A DNA stretch of 64,000 nt from Mesorhizobium loti (GCF_001510895.1 NZ_LPWA01000105.1:46363-110362), one strand, 5' to 3'. Positions 27,219 through 36,670 are shown, counted from the stretch's first letter. Notes: generated from the letters alone by a model not told the origin. Program-made: numbers and translations.

Positions 27219-29051
27219 CTATTCCGCCGGCGATGGTTTCTTGCGGAACAGCGCCGCCAGATTGTCCCACAATTCGATCTTGGCGCCCTGGCGCTTCATG
27301 ATCACGCCCTGCTGCAGGATCGAGAGCAGGTTGTTCCAGGCCCAGTAGATGACCAGGCCGGCCGGGAAGCTGCCCATCATGAAGGTGAAGATCACCGGCA
27401 TCCAGGTGAACACCGCGGCCTGCGTCGGGTCCGGCGGCGCCGGGTTCATGCGCATCTGCAGGAACATGGTGATGCCCATGACCACCGCCCAGGCGCCCAT
27501 ATGCGGCAGGAATGCGGGCGCCGCGAACGGCAGCAGGCCGAACAGATTGAAGATCGACGTCGGATCGGGCGCCGCGAGGTCGTGGATCCAACCGAAGAAC
27601 GGCGCATGCCGCATCTCGATGGTGATGTAGAGCACCTTGTAGAGCGAGAAGAAGACCGGGATCTGCAGCGCCACCGGCCAGCAGCCGGCGAGCGGGTTGA
27701 TCTTCTCCGTCTTGTAGAGCTCCATCATCGCCTGCTGCTGCTTCATCTTGTCGTCCGCGTATTTCTCGCGGATTTCCAGCATCTTCGGCTGCACCTTCTT
27801 CATGTTCGCCATCGACGCGTAGGATCTGTTGGCTAAAGGGAAGAAGAGCGCCTTGACGATGACGGTGGTGGCGAGGATCGCCAGCCCGAAATTGCCGAAG
27901 AATTTGTACAGCGTGTCGATCAGCCAGAACATCGGCTTGGTGATGAAGTGGAACCAGCCCCAGTCGATCAGGAGGTCGAAGCGCTTGATGTGGCGGTCCT
28001 CCTCATAGGCATTGATCTTGGCGACTTCCTTCGCGCCGGCGAACACCTCGGTTTCGACGGTCGTCGACTGCCCGGCCTCGACGTTGATCGCATCGGTCAG
28101 GAAGTCGGACTGGTAGCTATGGCTGTGCGGGCCGGCGTTGAAGTCGAAATAGGAATAGGTGGGCTGGAACGGCTGCTTCTCGGTCGGCACCAGCGTCACC
28201 GCCCAATATTTGTCGGTGATGCCGAGCCAGCCGTCGGTCGACTTTCCGGGCTTGACCTGCTTGTCCTTCTCGATCGCCGCGTATTTGTGCTCCTGCAGCC
28301 CCTCGGTGCCGGTAAAGCCGATCAGGCCTTCATGCAGCACATAGGTGCTGGCCACCGCCGGCTTGTCGAAGCGGGTGACGCGGCCGTAGTTGAACAGCGA
28401 GACGGGAGCGCTGCCGGAATTCTGCACGGTGTCGGAGACCGTGAACATGTAGTCGTTGTCGACCGAAATGGTGCGCTTGAACGTCAGGCCCTTGTCGTTG
28501 GTGTAGGTCAGCGTCACCGGCGTCGAAGGCGTCAGGGTCGGATTGCCGTCGATACTCCACACCGTATCCGCGCCGGGCACCGTACCGGTCTTGTCGTTGC
28601 CGACGAAGCCGATCTCGGCGAAATAGCCGTTGGGCAGCGACGACGGGTTGAGCAGCTCGATCTCGGGCGAGTTCTTGTCGACCGTCTCGGTATAGTGCTT
28701 GAGCTTCAGGTCGTCGAGACGCGCGCCGGTCAGGTTGATCGAACCTTCGAGGCTCGGCGTGTCTATCTTGACGCGCTTCGTCGCGGCTATGGCCTGGTCG
28801 CGGCTGGCCGCGGTGACGGCTTCGCTGCCGGGCGCGGTTGGAATGGCGCCGGGAGCCGGGGCCGGCGTCCCGGCCGCACCGGTATTGGCGGCACTGCCCG
28901 CTTCCTTCTTCTGCGCCTCGGCGCGCTGCTGCTCGATGCGTGCCGTCTCGCGCTGCTGCTCCATGCGCGGGTTCATGTAGAACACCTGCCACAGCGTCAG
29001 GATCAGCACCGACAGCGCGATGGTGATGAGGAAATTGCGGTTGTTTTCCAT
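27219..29051 (-). CDS. yidC: Membrane protein insertase YidC
   Basis: The 610-residue insertase places proteins in the inner membrane with or without SecYEG. It has an N-terminal membrane helix (about 7-27), an Ala/Pro linker, a large periplasmic beta domain (about 90-360) and the conserved five-helix core (about 370-590) with YASMANMKKVQPKMLEIREK and FFSLYKVLYITIEMRHAPFF. It lies in the conserved rpmH-rnpA-yidC order and is followed by a strong terminator. Confidence 0.96.
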   Translation of the reverse strand: MENNRNFLITIALSVLILTLWQVFYMNPRMEQQRETARIEQQRAEAQKKEAGSAANTGAAGTPAPAPGAIPTAPGSEAVTAASRDQAIAATKRVKIDTPSLEGSINLTGARLDDLKLKHYTETVDKNSPEIELLNPSSLPNGYFAEIGFVGNDKTGTVPGADTVWSIDGNPTLTPSTPVTLTYTNDKGLTFKRTISVDNDYMFTVSDTVQNSGSAPVSLFNYGRVTRFDKPAVASTYVLHEGLIGFTGTEGLQEHKYAAIEKDKQVKPGKSTDGWLGITDKYWAVTLVPTEKQPFQPTYSYFDFNAGPHSHSYQSDFLTDAINVEAGQSTTVETEVFAGAKEVAKINAYEEDRHIKRFDLLIDWGWFHFITKPMFWLIDTLYKFFGNFGLAILATTVIVKALFFPLANRSYASMANMKKVQPKMLEIREKYADDKMKQQQAMMELYKTEKINPLAGCWPVALQIPVFFSLYKVLYITIEMRHAPFFGWIHDLAAPDPTSIFNLFGLLPFAAPAFLPHMGAWAVVMGITMFLQMRMNPAPPDPTQAAVFTWMPVIFTFMMGSFPAGLVIYWAWNNLLSILQQGVIMKRQGAKIELWDNLAALFRKKPSPAE

Positions 29052-29064
29052 CGAAAGCCTTGGC

Positions 29065-29417
29065 CTATCGTGTTCCGCGCAGCCGGCGGGAAAGCTCGGC
29101 CTTCAACTGGCCGAACGGAATGGCAAGCACGTCTTCGCGCCCGACGATGACATAGTCATTACCGGGCGCCATGTCATCGGCGGCATGTGTGCGCACGGCT
29201 TCTCTCAGCCGCCGCCGGACGCGGTTGCGCACCACGCGTTGCCGACCTTCTTGGTCACGGTGTAGCCGACGCGTGGTGCACAATCGTCGCCACGGTCGAG
29301 AACCTCGACGAGAAAAAGCCGCCCGCGGCGCTTCTCGCCGCCGCGCACAGCCAGGAAATCCGCGCGTTTCAGAAGCCGCCCGGGAACCTGTCCCTTTGGC
29401 TTGCCGGTTGCGGGCAA
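29065..29417 (-). CDS. rnpA: Ribonuclease P protein component (frame broken by one base)
   Basis: RnpA assists the RNase P RNA in maturing tRNA 5' ends. The N-terminal part ([20 protein letters not shown] and [12 protein letters not shown]) is in one frame and the signature RNR box ([13 protein letters not shown]) is in the next. Adding one base near 29234-29237 joins them into [19 protein letters not shown], a full protein of about 117 residues. The gene is essential, so the break is most likely a sequence error. The start is probably TTG at 29417, 16 bases after the rpmH stop. Confidence 0.9.
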
Positions 29418-29433
29418 CGATCTCGTCTTTCGT

Positions 29434-29568
29434 TCAGGCGCTGAGCCGCTTGCGGCCGCGGTTGCGGCGGGCGGCAACGACGCCGCGACCACCCTTGGTG
29501 GCCATGCGGGCACGGAAACCATGCCTGCGCTTGCGGACGAGTTTGGACGGTTGGTAGGTACGCTTCAT
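29434..29568 (-). CDS. rpmH: 50S ribosomal protein L34
   Basis: The 44-residue basic protein begins [20 protein letters not shown] and ends NRGRKRLSA, the full L34 sequence pattern. It is too short for usual ORF cut-offs. It heads the rpmH-rnpA-yidC operon with a strong promoter upstream. Confidence 0.98.
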   Translation of the reverse strand: MKRTYQPSKLVRKRRHGFRARMATKGGRGVVAARRNRGRKRLSA

Positions 29569-29689
29569 TTGTTTTAATACCGCGGCGTGCGGCCCTTCTT
29601 GATTCTGTCACTCTGTAACAGGAGCTTTGCCGGGCCGTTTTAGGCGCGATCGAAACCGCGCCGGGACGAATGGCCCGAGCGTGAGCGGG

Positions 29690-29718
29690 CTTATAGAAAG
29701 AAGGTTTTTGGAAGTCAA
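29690..29718 (-). promoter_or_regulatory. Sigma-70 promoter of rpmH
   Basis: On the reverse strand TTGACT (29718-29713) and TATAAG (29695-29690) are separated by exactly 17 bases. This is close to consensus and fits strong expression of a ribosomal protein gene. Confidence 0.75.
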
Positions 29719-29823
29719 TCCGGCCCGCCCAGGGGCATTTTTTCGCCGGGACAAGGTCGAAATTGGCAAAAAAGCCGCAAATCGCATAATCTTGGCCGAT
29801 CAAGCCTTCGTGAAGACCACGTC

Positions 29824-31317
29824 ATGACGAGTGAAGTCCTGTCCACGGATGAAAAGGCACGCCCCGCGGAGGCGAGCTCTCCGCGTCGGGTGCCGTTGTC
29901 GCGCGGCCTGTCGACCAAGCTTCTGCTTCTGACCATCGTCTTCGTGCTGCTCGCCGAAATCCTGATCTTCCTGCCCTGGATCGCGAGCTACAGGGTGAAC
30001 TGGCTGAAGGAGCGGCTGAGCACCGCCGCCGCCGTCTCGATCGTTCTGTTGCAGGGCGAGCCCAATTCGTTGTCCCACACCGCGCAGAACGACGTGCTGA
30101 TGGCGATCGGCGCCAAGGCGATTGCGGTGCGCGACGGCGGCGTCTCGCGGCTGCTGGTCGTGGCCGACATGCCGCCGAAGGTCGACGAGCATATCGACAT
30201 CGCCAATGTCGGCCTGGTCAACGGCATGACCGGCGCGCTGGAGACGCTGTTCGCCGGCGGCAACCGCATGCTGCGTGTTTTCGGCCCGGTCGGCGACAGC
30301 GACAAGGAATTCGAGCTGATCATGCCGGACTACAGTCTGCGCAATGCGATGCTGCGCTATTCGCGCAACGTCGCCGTCGTCTCGCTGCTGATCTCGCTGT
30401 TCACCGCCATGCTCGTCTATGCGGCGATCGATCTCATCATGATCGGCCCGATCCGCACCATGACGCGCTCGATCCTGTCCTTTTCCGAGGCGCCTGACGA
30501 TCCCGGCCGCATAATCTGCCCGACGGAGCGCGCCGATGAAATCGGCGTCGCCGAGCGCGAGCTGGCGCAGATGCAGGACCGGCTGCAGAGGATGCTCTCC
30601 GAGCAGAAGCACCTCGCCGATCTCGGGCTCGCCGTGTCGAAGATCAACCACGACATGCGCAACATCCTCGCTTCCGCACAGCTGATGTCGGACCGCCTGC
30701 GCCAGGTGAAGGACCCGACCGTGCAGTCCTTCGCGCCGAAGCTCTTGCGCGCGCTCGACCGCGCCGTCGCCTATTCGGAAGGCGTGCTCGCCTATGGCCG
30801 CACGCAGGAGCCGGCGCCGTCGCGCCGCCGCCTCAGGCTGCGCCAGCTGGTCGACGACGTGCACGGCCTGCTCGACATCGAGGAGGGCATCGAGTTCATC
30901 AATGCCGTCGAGCTCACCTTCGAGGTCGATGCCGATTCCGACCAGCTGTTCCGCGTGCTCACCAATCTCTGCCGCAATTCGGTGCAGGCGATGGCCGCCG
31001 ATACCGAGAGCGCGGTGGTGCGCCGGCTCGCCGTCTCGGCCGAGCGGCTCGGCAGCGTCAGCCGCATCACCGTCACCGACACCGGGCCCGGCCTGCCGCC
31101 GAAAGCGCGCGAGAACCTGTTCGCCGCCTTCCGCGGCTCGGCGCGCAGCGGCGGCACCGGCCTCGGCCTGGCGATCGCCCATGAGCTGATCCGCGCCCAT
31201 GGCGGCACGGTGGAGCTGGTCGAATCGATCGGCGGCCGCACGGTCTTTGCCGTCACCATCCCCGACCAGCCGGTGCGGCTTGATCAAGCGCGCAACGGCC
31301 TGCGTCGCCCAGCCTAA
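29824..31317 (+). CDS. Membrane sensor histidine kinase
   Basis: The 497-residue kinase has two membrane helices (about 31-53 and 184-207) flanking a periplasmic sensor of about 130 residues, a HAMP-like linker, the phospho-acceptor His276 in SKINHDMRNIL, and a catalytic domain with N box NLCRNSVQAM (Asn385), DTGPG (419-423) and GGTGLGLA (443-450). No response regulator gene lies beside it, so its partner is elsewhere. The signal is unknown. Confidence 0.9.
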   Translation: MTSEVLSTDEKARPAEASSPRRVPLSRGLSTKLLLLTIVFVLLAEILIFLPWIASYRVNWLKERLSTAAAVSIVLLQGEPNSLSHTAQNDVLMAIGAKAIAVRDGGVSRLLVVADMPPKVDEHIDIANVGLVNGMTGALETLFAGGNRMLRVFGPVGDSDKEFELIMPDYSLRNAMLRYSRNVAVVSLLISLFTAMLVYAAIDLIMIGPIRTMTRSILSFSEAPDDPGRIICPTERADEIGVAERELAQMQDRLQRMLSEQKHLADLGLAVSKINHDMRNILASAQLMSDRLRQVKDPTVQSFAPKLLRALDRAVAYSEGVLAYGRTQEPAPSRRRLRLRQLVDDVHGLLDIEEGIEFINAVELTFEVDADSDQLFRVLTNLCRNSVQAMAADTESAVVRRLAVSAERLGSVSRITVTDTGPGLPPKARENLFAAFRGSARSGGTGLGLAIAHELIRAHGGTVELVESIGGRTVFAVTIPDQPVRLDQARNGLRRPA

Positions 31318-31469
31318 GGGTACCTTGATCCGGACTGGCGAACGACCTGCGACAAAACTTTTGCCGGATCGGCTTGCTTTTCCGAAATTCAGTCGTTAGG
31401 GAACACTCCACATTTCGCGGCCGGTCGTTTTGACCGGGTCGCGGGGCCATGTCGCACACGGCCTGATGC

Positions 31470-31546
31470 GCGCCCGTAGCTCAGCTGGATAGAGCACCAG
31501 ACTACGAATCTGGGGGTCAGGAGTTCGAATCTCTTCGGGCGCGCCA
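31470..31546 (+). tRNA. tRNA-Arg (anticodon ACG)
   Basis: A 77-base cloverleaf with acceptor GCGCCCG/CGGGCGC, D arm AGCTCAGCTGGATAGAGC, anticodon stem CAGA/TCTG around CTACGAA (anticodon ACG), T arm with GGAGTTCGAATCTC, and an encoded CCA end. It reads CGN arginine codons after A34 is changed to inosine. The region to the right looks accessory, so the tRNA may be an insertion site. Confidence 0.97.
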
Positions 31547-31990
31547 AAGACCGCCGATTGCCCTCCACAGTACGCTATAGTCGCCGATACTACGCCCGTG
31601 CAAAGAGCGGGAGATAACCTGTGTGTAAAAAATGTAGAAACGGCGGCGTTTAGCGGTGAAAAGCTCGAATCGCTTACGGTCGATGCGCTCGACGTTGTGC
31701 AGGCGTTGGGCATGGGTTTTGATGACCGAAATACGCCGCATTTCAGTCACCTCGGCGATTTCCTGAAAGCTGTCGATCCGCTGAGCGGCGGCCCCTGCCG
31801 TTCCCATGCGTGACGGCAGGCCAATGGAGTCGATAGCCGGACGTTATGACGGCGTCTGATAGGCCCCCCTGTTCCGTTGTGGGGTGCTCGGTGGCTCGCT
31901 CACGATCTAGGCCCTGGAAACGTGGGCGACAAGTAGAACCAATGCACAATTACGATAAGATGTTTCAGCATTTCCGGTTTGCGAGACCCA
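31547..31990. other. Non-coding stretch after tRNA-Arg
   Basis: No convincing gene is seen in these 444 bases. Short open frames on both strands match nothing I recognise. It could be the scar of an integration event, but I found no second copy of the tRNA 3' end in the window. Confidence 0.4.
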
Positions 31991-32977
31991 ATGTCTGAAG
32001 TCGACTGGCTAAGCCATCTCCTACAAATCGTCACCGTAACCGGTCAGCTCGAGGTCCGCTGCGCCTATGGTGCGCCGTGGCGCATTACCTGGAGCCAGGC
32101 TGCGGCGAACGAAATCCCCTACCATGTCATAGTCAAGGGCCGCGCCATTATCGAGGATCCGGAGACGCGAACAGCACGAGAGCTGGTGAGCGGAGATATC
32201 GTGCTGCTGCCTCACGGTGCGGCGCATGTGCTGCACGACGGAAGTGGGCAAACACCTATCCGTACCCGGCAACACCGGGGGGCCGCCGGATGGATGCTGA
32301 GCGAGAACGATGGCGAGGGCGAGCGACTGGATCTGATGTGTGGACGATTTTTCATCGCGCCACCCCATGATCGGCTGATCCGCAACTACATGCCAGCGGA
32401 TCTGGTGACGCGGGCTATGAACGGTCATGGAGAAAATGGGATCGGCTCAGCCTCCAGCCAACTGGCCAGCCTGGTGAGTCTGATGCGGATGGAGTCCTCG
32501 GGTGACAGAGCGGGAGGACGTGCCATGCTCAACGCACTTTCTTCGGCTCTGTTCACGCTGGTATTGCGCGCGGCAAGCGAAGCCGAGGGAGCGCCCGAAG
32601 GCTTGTTGGCCCTGGCCGGCCATCCGCGGCTTGCTCCAGCAATTGGAGCGATGTTCGCCGACCCAACGCGGTCCTGGAAACTGCCTGATCTGGCGGACTT
32701 GTGCGGCATGTCGCGCGCAACGTTCATGAGGCACTTTCAAGACAGGCTAGGTTGCTCCGCCCTCGATTTGTTGACTGATCTCCGCATGAGTCTGGCCGCC
32801 AACGAGTTGAAGAAGCCAGCGATCAGCACTGAGGCCGTGGCTGAAACGGTCGGGTATCATTCTGTTTCAGCATTCCGCCGTGCGTTTGCCGAAAGGATGG
32901 GGATGACGCCGGGGGAATGGCGCCGACTGGCGCACAATGGCGAGCAAGCGGGCGTGGTCCGAGACCTTACGCGATAA
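31991..32977 (+). CDS. AraC-family regulator with cupin sensor domain
   Basis: The 328-residue protein has an N-terminal AraC-type cupin (about 1-150; LVSGDIVLLPHGAAHVLHDG) and a C-terminal pair of helix-turn-helices (about 225-315; WKLPDLADLCGMSRATFMRH, VAETVGYHSVSAFRRAFAER). It stands just upstream of nitroreductase and AhpD-like genes in the same direction and likely controls them. The start is ATG 31991 rather than TTG 31979. Confidence 0.88.
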   Translation: MSEVDWLSHLLQIVTVTGQLEVRCAYGAPWRITWSQAAANEIPYHVIVKGRAIIEDPETRTARELVSGDIVLLPHGAAHVLHDGSGQTPIRTRQHRGAAGWMLSENDGEGERLDLMCGRFFIAPPHDRLIRNYMPADLVTRAMNGHGENGIGSASSQLASLVSLMRMESSGDRAGGRAMLNALSSALFTLVLRAASEAEGAPEGLLALAGHPRLAPAIGAMFADPTRSWKLPDLADLCGMSRATFMRHFQDRLGCSALDLLTDLRMSLAANELKKPAISTEAVAETVGYHSVSAFRRAFAERMGMTPGEWRRLAHNGEQAGVVRDLTR

Positions 32978-33077
32978 ATTGATCCTTTCGCGCATCATAT
33001 TGAGCTATTCAAGTCTCGAAGTTTGCACAGCCGGCCGTAACTTGGGTTCCGTAATCACTTGATGAAGGAGCCACCCA

Positions 33078-33821
33078 ATGAACTGCATCGCCACAGTCGC
33101 CGCTGATCCCGCAATCGGTGCCATCTCAGACATCCACGCATGGGCCGAAAAGAGCGGAGACACTCTCGCGCCCCGACCTTCCCACCCAACCGCGCCTCCA
33201 ACCCCGACGAACGCCGTTATCGAAACTATCCTAAGCCGTAGTGCCGCCAAGTATTACGACCCGACCGCCACCCTGAGCGACGATCAGATCCGCGACCTGG
33301 TGCGGATCGGCACTTCCGCGCCGACATCCTTCCACCTGCAGAACTGGCGCTTCATCGCCGTACGCTCACCCGAGGCGAAGGCTCGGTTGCGTCCGATCGC
33401 CTGGAATCAGCCCGCGATCACCGACGCCGCCGTTACCTTCATCGTCATCGGCCAGTTGGCCGATGCCAGCACCATCCCCGCGCGTCTGGCGCCGGTGGTG
33501 GAAGCCTGCATCATGCCGGCGCACCTCGTGCCCGACTGGGAAATGCCCGCTCGCGGGCTGTATGACGATCAACCCCAGCGGCAGCGCGACGAGGCGGTAC
33601 GCACTGCGACCTTTGGAACCGCAGCAATCATCTATACGGCCCGCTCGCTGGGCCTGGGTTCGACGCCGATGATCGGTTTCGACGCCGAAGCCGTGCACCG
33701 CGAGTTCGGGCTGGCCGACGACGAAATCCCAGTGATGCTGCTGACCGTAGGACCGGAACGAGCCGGCAACTGGCCGCAGAAGCCGCGCATGCCCGTGGCC
33801 GATGTGCTGGACTTTGCATAA
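33078..33821 (+). CDS. Nitroreductase-family flavoprotein
   Basis: The 247-residue NAD(P)H:FMN oxidoreductase has the family start ILSRSAAKYYDPTATLSDDQ, the FMN-binding GTSAPTSFHLQNWRFI, and the later AAIIYTARSLGLGSTPMIGF. It has an unusual N-terminal extension of about 45 Pro/Ala-rich residues. It may reduce nitro compounds or quinones. GAAGGAG precedes the start. Confidence 0.85.
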   Translation: MNCIATVAADPAIGAISDIHAWAEKSGDTLAPRPSHPTAPPTPTNAVIETILSRSAAKYYDPTATLSDDQIRDLVRIGTSAPTSFHLQNWRFIAVRSPEAKARLRPIAWNQPAITDAAVTFIVIGQLADASTIPARLAPVVEACIMPAHLVPDWEMPARGLYDDQPQRQRDEAVRTATFGTAAIIYTARSLGLGSTPMIGFDAEAVHREFGLADDEIPVMLLTVGPERAGNWPQKPRMPVADVLDFA

Positions 33822-33855
33822 TTCTCAATCAACTCAGAAACTTATGGAGTGTAAG

Positions 33856-34269
33856 ATGCCAAGAGCTGCTGCTCTCAGGCCGGAACAAGTGCCGGCTGCT
33901 TCTCAACCGGCCCTCGATGCGTTCACCAAGAACATCGGGTTCACCCCAAATATGATGGCGACCTTCGCGGCGAGCCCGATCGCGTTCAACGCATGGGCCA
34001 CCCTGCTGGGCTCCCTGAGCAAGGCGCTCGACGTGAAAACGCGTGACAGTATCGGCCTCGCCGTCTCCGAAGTGAACGGCTGCGACTACTGCCTGACGGT
34101 TCACAGCTTTACGGCTGAGCATATGGCCAAGCTGTCGGCCGATGACATCATTCTCGCCCGTAAAAATGACGCGAACCGCGACGCCGCAATCCAGTTCGCG
34201 CGCAAAGTTATCGAGACCCGCGGCCACGTCAGTGATGCCGATCTGAAAGCCGTCCGCGATGCCGGCTGA
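33856..34269 (+). CDS. AhpD-like carboxymuconolactone decarboxylase family protein, C-terminally truncated
   Basis: The 137-residue product contains the AhpD redox motif in EVNGCDYCLTVHS (CxxC then His). Such proteins act as peroxidase-like thiol enzymes. Family members usually run about 40 residues further, after the VRDAG where this one stops. The following DNA does not encode the missing part in any frame, so a real recombination junction is likely near 34260. GGAG at 33847-33850 favours ATG 33856 over ATG 33844. Confidence 0.8.
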   Translation: MPRAAALRPEQVPAASQPALDAFTKNIGFTPNMMATFAASPIAFNAWATLLGSLSKALDVKTRDSIGLAVSEVNGCDYCLTVHSFTAEHMAKLSADDIILARKNDANRDAAIQFARKVIETRGHVSDADLKAVRDAG

Positions 34270-34765
34270 TGGCGAGACGCTTCCCCAAATCGGCGACAGG
34301 ATCACCGACAAATCGGCACCACCTGACGACGGCGCCGTCCGCGAATGGATCGGACCAGAGGCGTTCGGGCGTTGGGCCGAGCTCCGGAACTGGATCGACG
34401 AATTCTACCCAGGAGTTTTCGCGCCGGACTGGCTTTACGGTGGCAAGAACCGTGGTTGGACCTTGCGCTACAAGAAGACCAAGGCGTTCTGCACCCTGGT
34501 GCCGGAATACGGGCGGTTTTCGGCTGTGGTGGTCATGGGTGGAGCAGAACGAGAGAAGTTTGAGGAGCGGCGTTATGCCTGGCGCCCGCAATTGGTCAAA
34601 CTCTACGATGAAGCCAAAACGTACATCGACGGAAAATGGCTGACGGCTGCCATCTCATCGGCAGATGATCTGCATGATGTGACGGAGCTTCTGACTATGA
34701 AGCGCCCGCCACCGTCGCACAGCAATTCGACATCAAGGTCGTCGCGGAAGGCGTCGAGCCGATAA
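34259..34765 (+). CDS. DUF3788 family protein
   Basis: The 168-residue product has the DUF3788 pattern: a start like RITDKSAPPDDGAVREWIG, then DWLYGGKNRGWTLRYKKTKA, and VTELLTMKRPP near the end. The function of the family is unknown. It overlaps the truncated AhpD-like gene by 11 bases. The last 18 residues (after KRPP) are Ser/Arg-rich and look like read-through into foreign DNA. Confidence 0.7.
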   Translation: MPADGETLPQIGDRITDKSAPPDDGAVREWIGPEAFGRWAELRNWIDEFYPGVFAPDWLYGGKNRGWTLRYKKTKAFCTLVPEYGRFSAVVVMGGAEREKFEERRYAWRPQLVKLYDEAKTYIDGKWLTAAISSADDLHDVTELLTMKRPPPSHSNSTSRSSRKASSR

Positions 34766-34844
34766 CCAGTTGCGTGAGAGATCGAAAAGACCTTCACGCC
34801 TGCAATTTACCCCGAACCAACAAATATCTGAGGAGACAATTCCC

Positions 34845-35762
34845 ATGAAAGCAATCGTTGTTACGGACCAGACGGCGGGAACGGCCGGAATGAAGCTGGT
34901 GGATCGGCCTGAGCCGCAGGCGGCGATAAACGATGTCGTCGTTGAGGTTCACGCGGCGGGATTCGTCAACACCGAGCTGGAGTGGCCTTCGACCTGGGCC
35001 GATCGGGCCTTCCGTGACCGGACGCCGTCAATCCTCGGCCATGAGCTGGCCGGTGTTGTCACTGCCCTCGGCTATGGGACAACGGGGCTTTCAATCGGTC
35101 AGCGGGTATTCGGCCTGTCGGACTGGCATCGCGACGGCACGCTCGCCGAATACGTCGCCATGGAGGCACGCAACCTCGCGCCGCTGCCCGGCGATGTCGA
35201 CTTCACGGTAGGCGCGAGTTTGCCGATCTCGGGCCTGACCGCATGGCAGGGCCTGTTCCACCACGGCCGCCTTCAGGCGGGACAGAGCGTGCTTGCGCAT
35301 GGCGCGGCTGGTGCCGTCGGTTCGGCCGTGACGCAGCTTGCGCGGGAAGCCGGGGCTTATGTCATCGGCACCGGACGCGCCGCCGACCGCCAGAAGGCTC
35401 TCGACTTCGGTGCAAATGAATTCGTCGACCTCGGGAACGACACTCTGGAGGATATCGGGGGGGTCGATCTGGTGTTCGATGTCATCGGCGGCGATATCCA
35501 GAAGCGGTCGGCAGCCCTGATCCGTGCACGCGGCACGCTGGTAACCGTCGTCGCACCGACGGATGTTCGACCCGCCGACGGCCTGACGATCGACTTCGTC
35601 GTCGAGGCTGATCGCGCCCAGCTATCCGAGATAATTCAGCGGGTACGGGACGGAAGACTGCGGACGAACATCGGCAAGGTGTCATCTCTCGAGGATGCCA
35701 TCGCAACCTTCAATTCGACCGAGCGACGAGCGGGAAAGACGGTCATCCGCGTTCGCTCGTGA
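34845..35762 (+). CDS. Zinc-independent alcohol dehydrogenase / quinone oxidoreductase (MDR superfamily)
   Basis: The 305-residue enzyme has the MDR fold: N-terminal catalytic part (MKAIVVTDQTAG; ILGHELAGVVTALGYG) and an NADPH-binding Rossmann part with VLAHGAAGAVGSAVTQLARE. The Cys ligands of the zinc classes are absent, so it is a QOR-like NADP-dependent oxidoreductase. TGAGGAG before ATG 34845 sets the start. Confidence 0.87.
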   Translation: MKAIVVTDQTAGTAGMKLVDRPEPQAAINDVVVEVHAAGFVNTELEWPSTWADRAFRDRTPSILGHELAGVVTALGYGTTGLSIGQRVFGLSDWHRDGTLAEYVAMEARNLAPLPGDVDFTVGASLPISGLTAWQGLFHHGRLQAGQSVLAHGAAGAVGSAVTQLAREAGAYVIGTGRAADRQKALDFGANEFVDLGNDTLEDIGGVDLVFDVIGGDIQKRSAALIRARGTLVTVVAPTDVRPADGLTIDFVVEADRAQLSEIIQRVRDGRLRTNIGKVSSLEDAIATFNSTERRAGKTVIRVRS

Positions 35763-36217
35763 GGGCTCGGCGAGGATGAGGATATTCGCGGCACTTGCAC
35801 CTGCCATATCTTCCCGGCGGATTGGCCTCCACGCGCACCCCGGGGCCGCTTCCTCTAAGGAGCGTCAGTGCGGCATTCATGCCAATCAGAAGGGTCTCTT
35901 GCAGAACTGCGGTTCCACCATCATAGGAAGGTGGAACCGTCTCGATTGCCTACGAATACGCCTGAACGAATTTATCACGTTATTTCAATGTGTTAATATT
36001 GATATTCCTACGATCATTTTAGAGGACTGTAGCGTAAACGTAGTTATCATCATCACCCGGTGCGACGCGCCAAATTTCTGAAACCAAGCCAGCAGCGTTC
36101 GAGTCCAGTCAGCAAGCGAGTGTCCTTCAGGAATGCCTAACGCTGTTGGCAGCGGAGTCGGCGTGAAGATACCCGCCTCTTCCGCTGCAACATGCGCTCT
36201 CACAACCTCCGAGAATA
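35763..36217. other. Intergenic region with an AT-rich segment
   Basis: No gene is recognised here. The part from about 35950 to 36060 is clearly more AT-rich than the surroundings and holds TTATTTCAATGTGTTAATAT. It may be acquired DNA or a regulatory tract. Confidence 0.4.
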
Positions 36218-36520
36218 CTACTTGACCGGGCCACGCGTGATGGCCGTGAGCTCTGCGATCACGTCAAACGTCTTGATGCTCAATGTCGGGTCACCTTTCA
36301 TCTCCGCAATAATTGGCCCGTCCAAGAAGGCGCGCACTGCGCCGTCATCGTCGAACAGGTAGATCCCGCCAGCTTCGCTTTGGGGCTCGTTTATGATCCA
36401 GACCTTCCAGCGCAGGCCAGGTATGTCCGCGATGGGCTGAGCATAGGGCAGGTTTTCTCTCTCATACTCGGCCCTCGGCCCGTTGAGCTTGTAGTTGATT
36501 TGCAGGATTTTGGCCGACAT
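36218..36520 (-). CDS. YdhR-family putative monooxygenase
   Basis: The 100-residue protein matches the small dimeric alpha-beta barrel YdhR family: ILQINYKLNGPRAEYER, GLRWKVWIINEPQSEAGGIY, LFDDDGAVRAFLDGPIIAEM. These are thought to be monooxygenases for aromatic substrates, but activity is not proven. AAGGAAGGAAAG precedes the ATG. It is divergent from the HxlR regulator at 36826. Confidence 0.82.
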   Translation of the reverse strand: MSAKILQINYKLNGPRAEYERENLPYAQPIADIPGLRWKVWIINEPQSEAGGIYLFDDDGAVRAFLDGPIIAEMKGDPTLSIKTFDVIAELTAITRGPVK

Positions 36521-36532
36521 GTCTTTCCTTCC

Positions 36533-36670
36533 TTATTGTCTGTAAGTGCATGGCCACAAACGACCCTCCATGCGTCCGTTGTTGCGTTCGAGCAGACGAT
36601 CAAGAAAAGTGCCCGACACGCGCAGGGCGATCCGGCCTGGTTTGGTTTGCGTCATGTTGTGCATGGCCAT
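36533..36670 (-). CDS. Possible 45-residue small protein upstream of the YdhR-like gene
   Basis: GGAGG at 36681-36677 is six bases before ATG 36670, and the frame ends 12 bases before the YdhR-like start. The product begins MAMHNMTQTKPGRIALRVSG and is basic. It is unrecognised and could be a truncated relic. Confidence 0.35.
   Translation of the reverse strand: MAMHNMTQTKPGRIALRVSGTFLDRLLERNNGRMEGRLWPCTYRQ

Noticed and set aside
29065..29283. A separate 72-residue basic protein gene
   Set aside because: It is the C-terminal half of rnpA out of frame, not an independent gene.
31470..31546. attL/attR pair from a duplicated tRNA 3' end
   Set aside because: No second copy of the TTCGAATCTCTTCGGGCGCG end was found by eye in the window.
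31396..31713. A 105-residue reverse-strand frame containing EIRTPDPQIRSLVLYPAELR
   Set aside because: This is the antisense translation of tRNA-Arg, a well-known false protein in databases.
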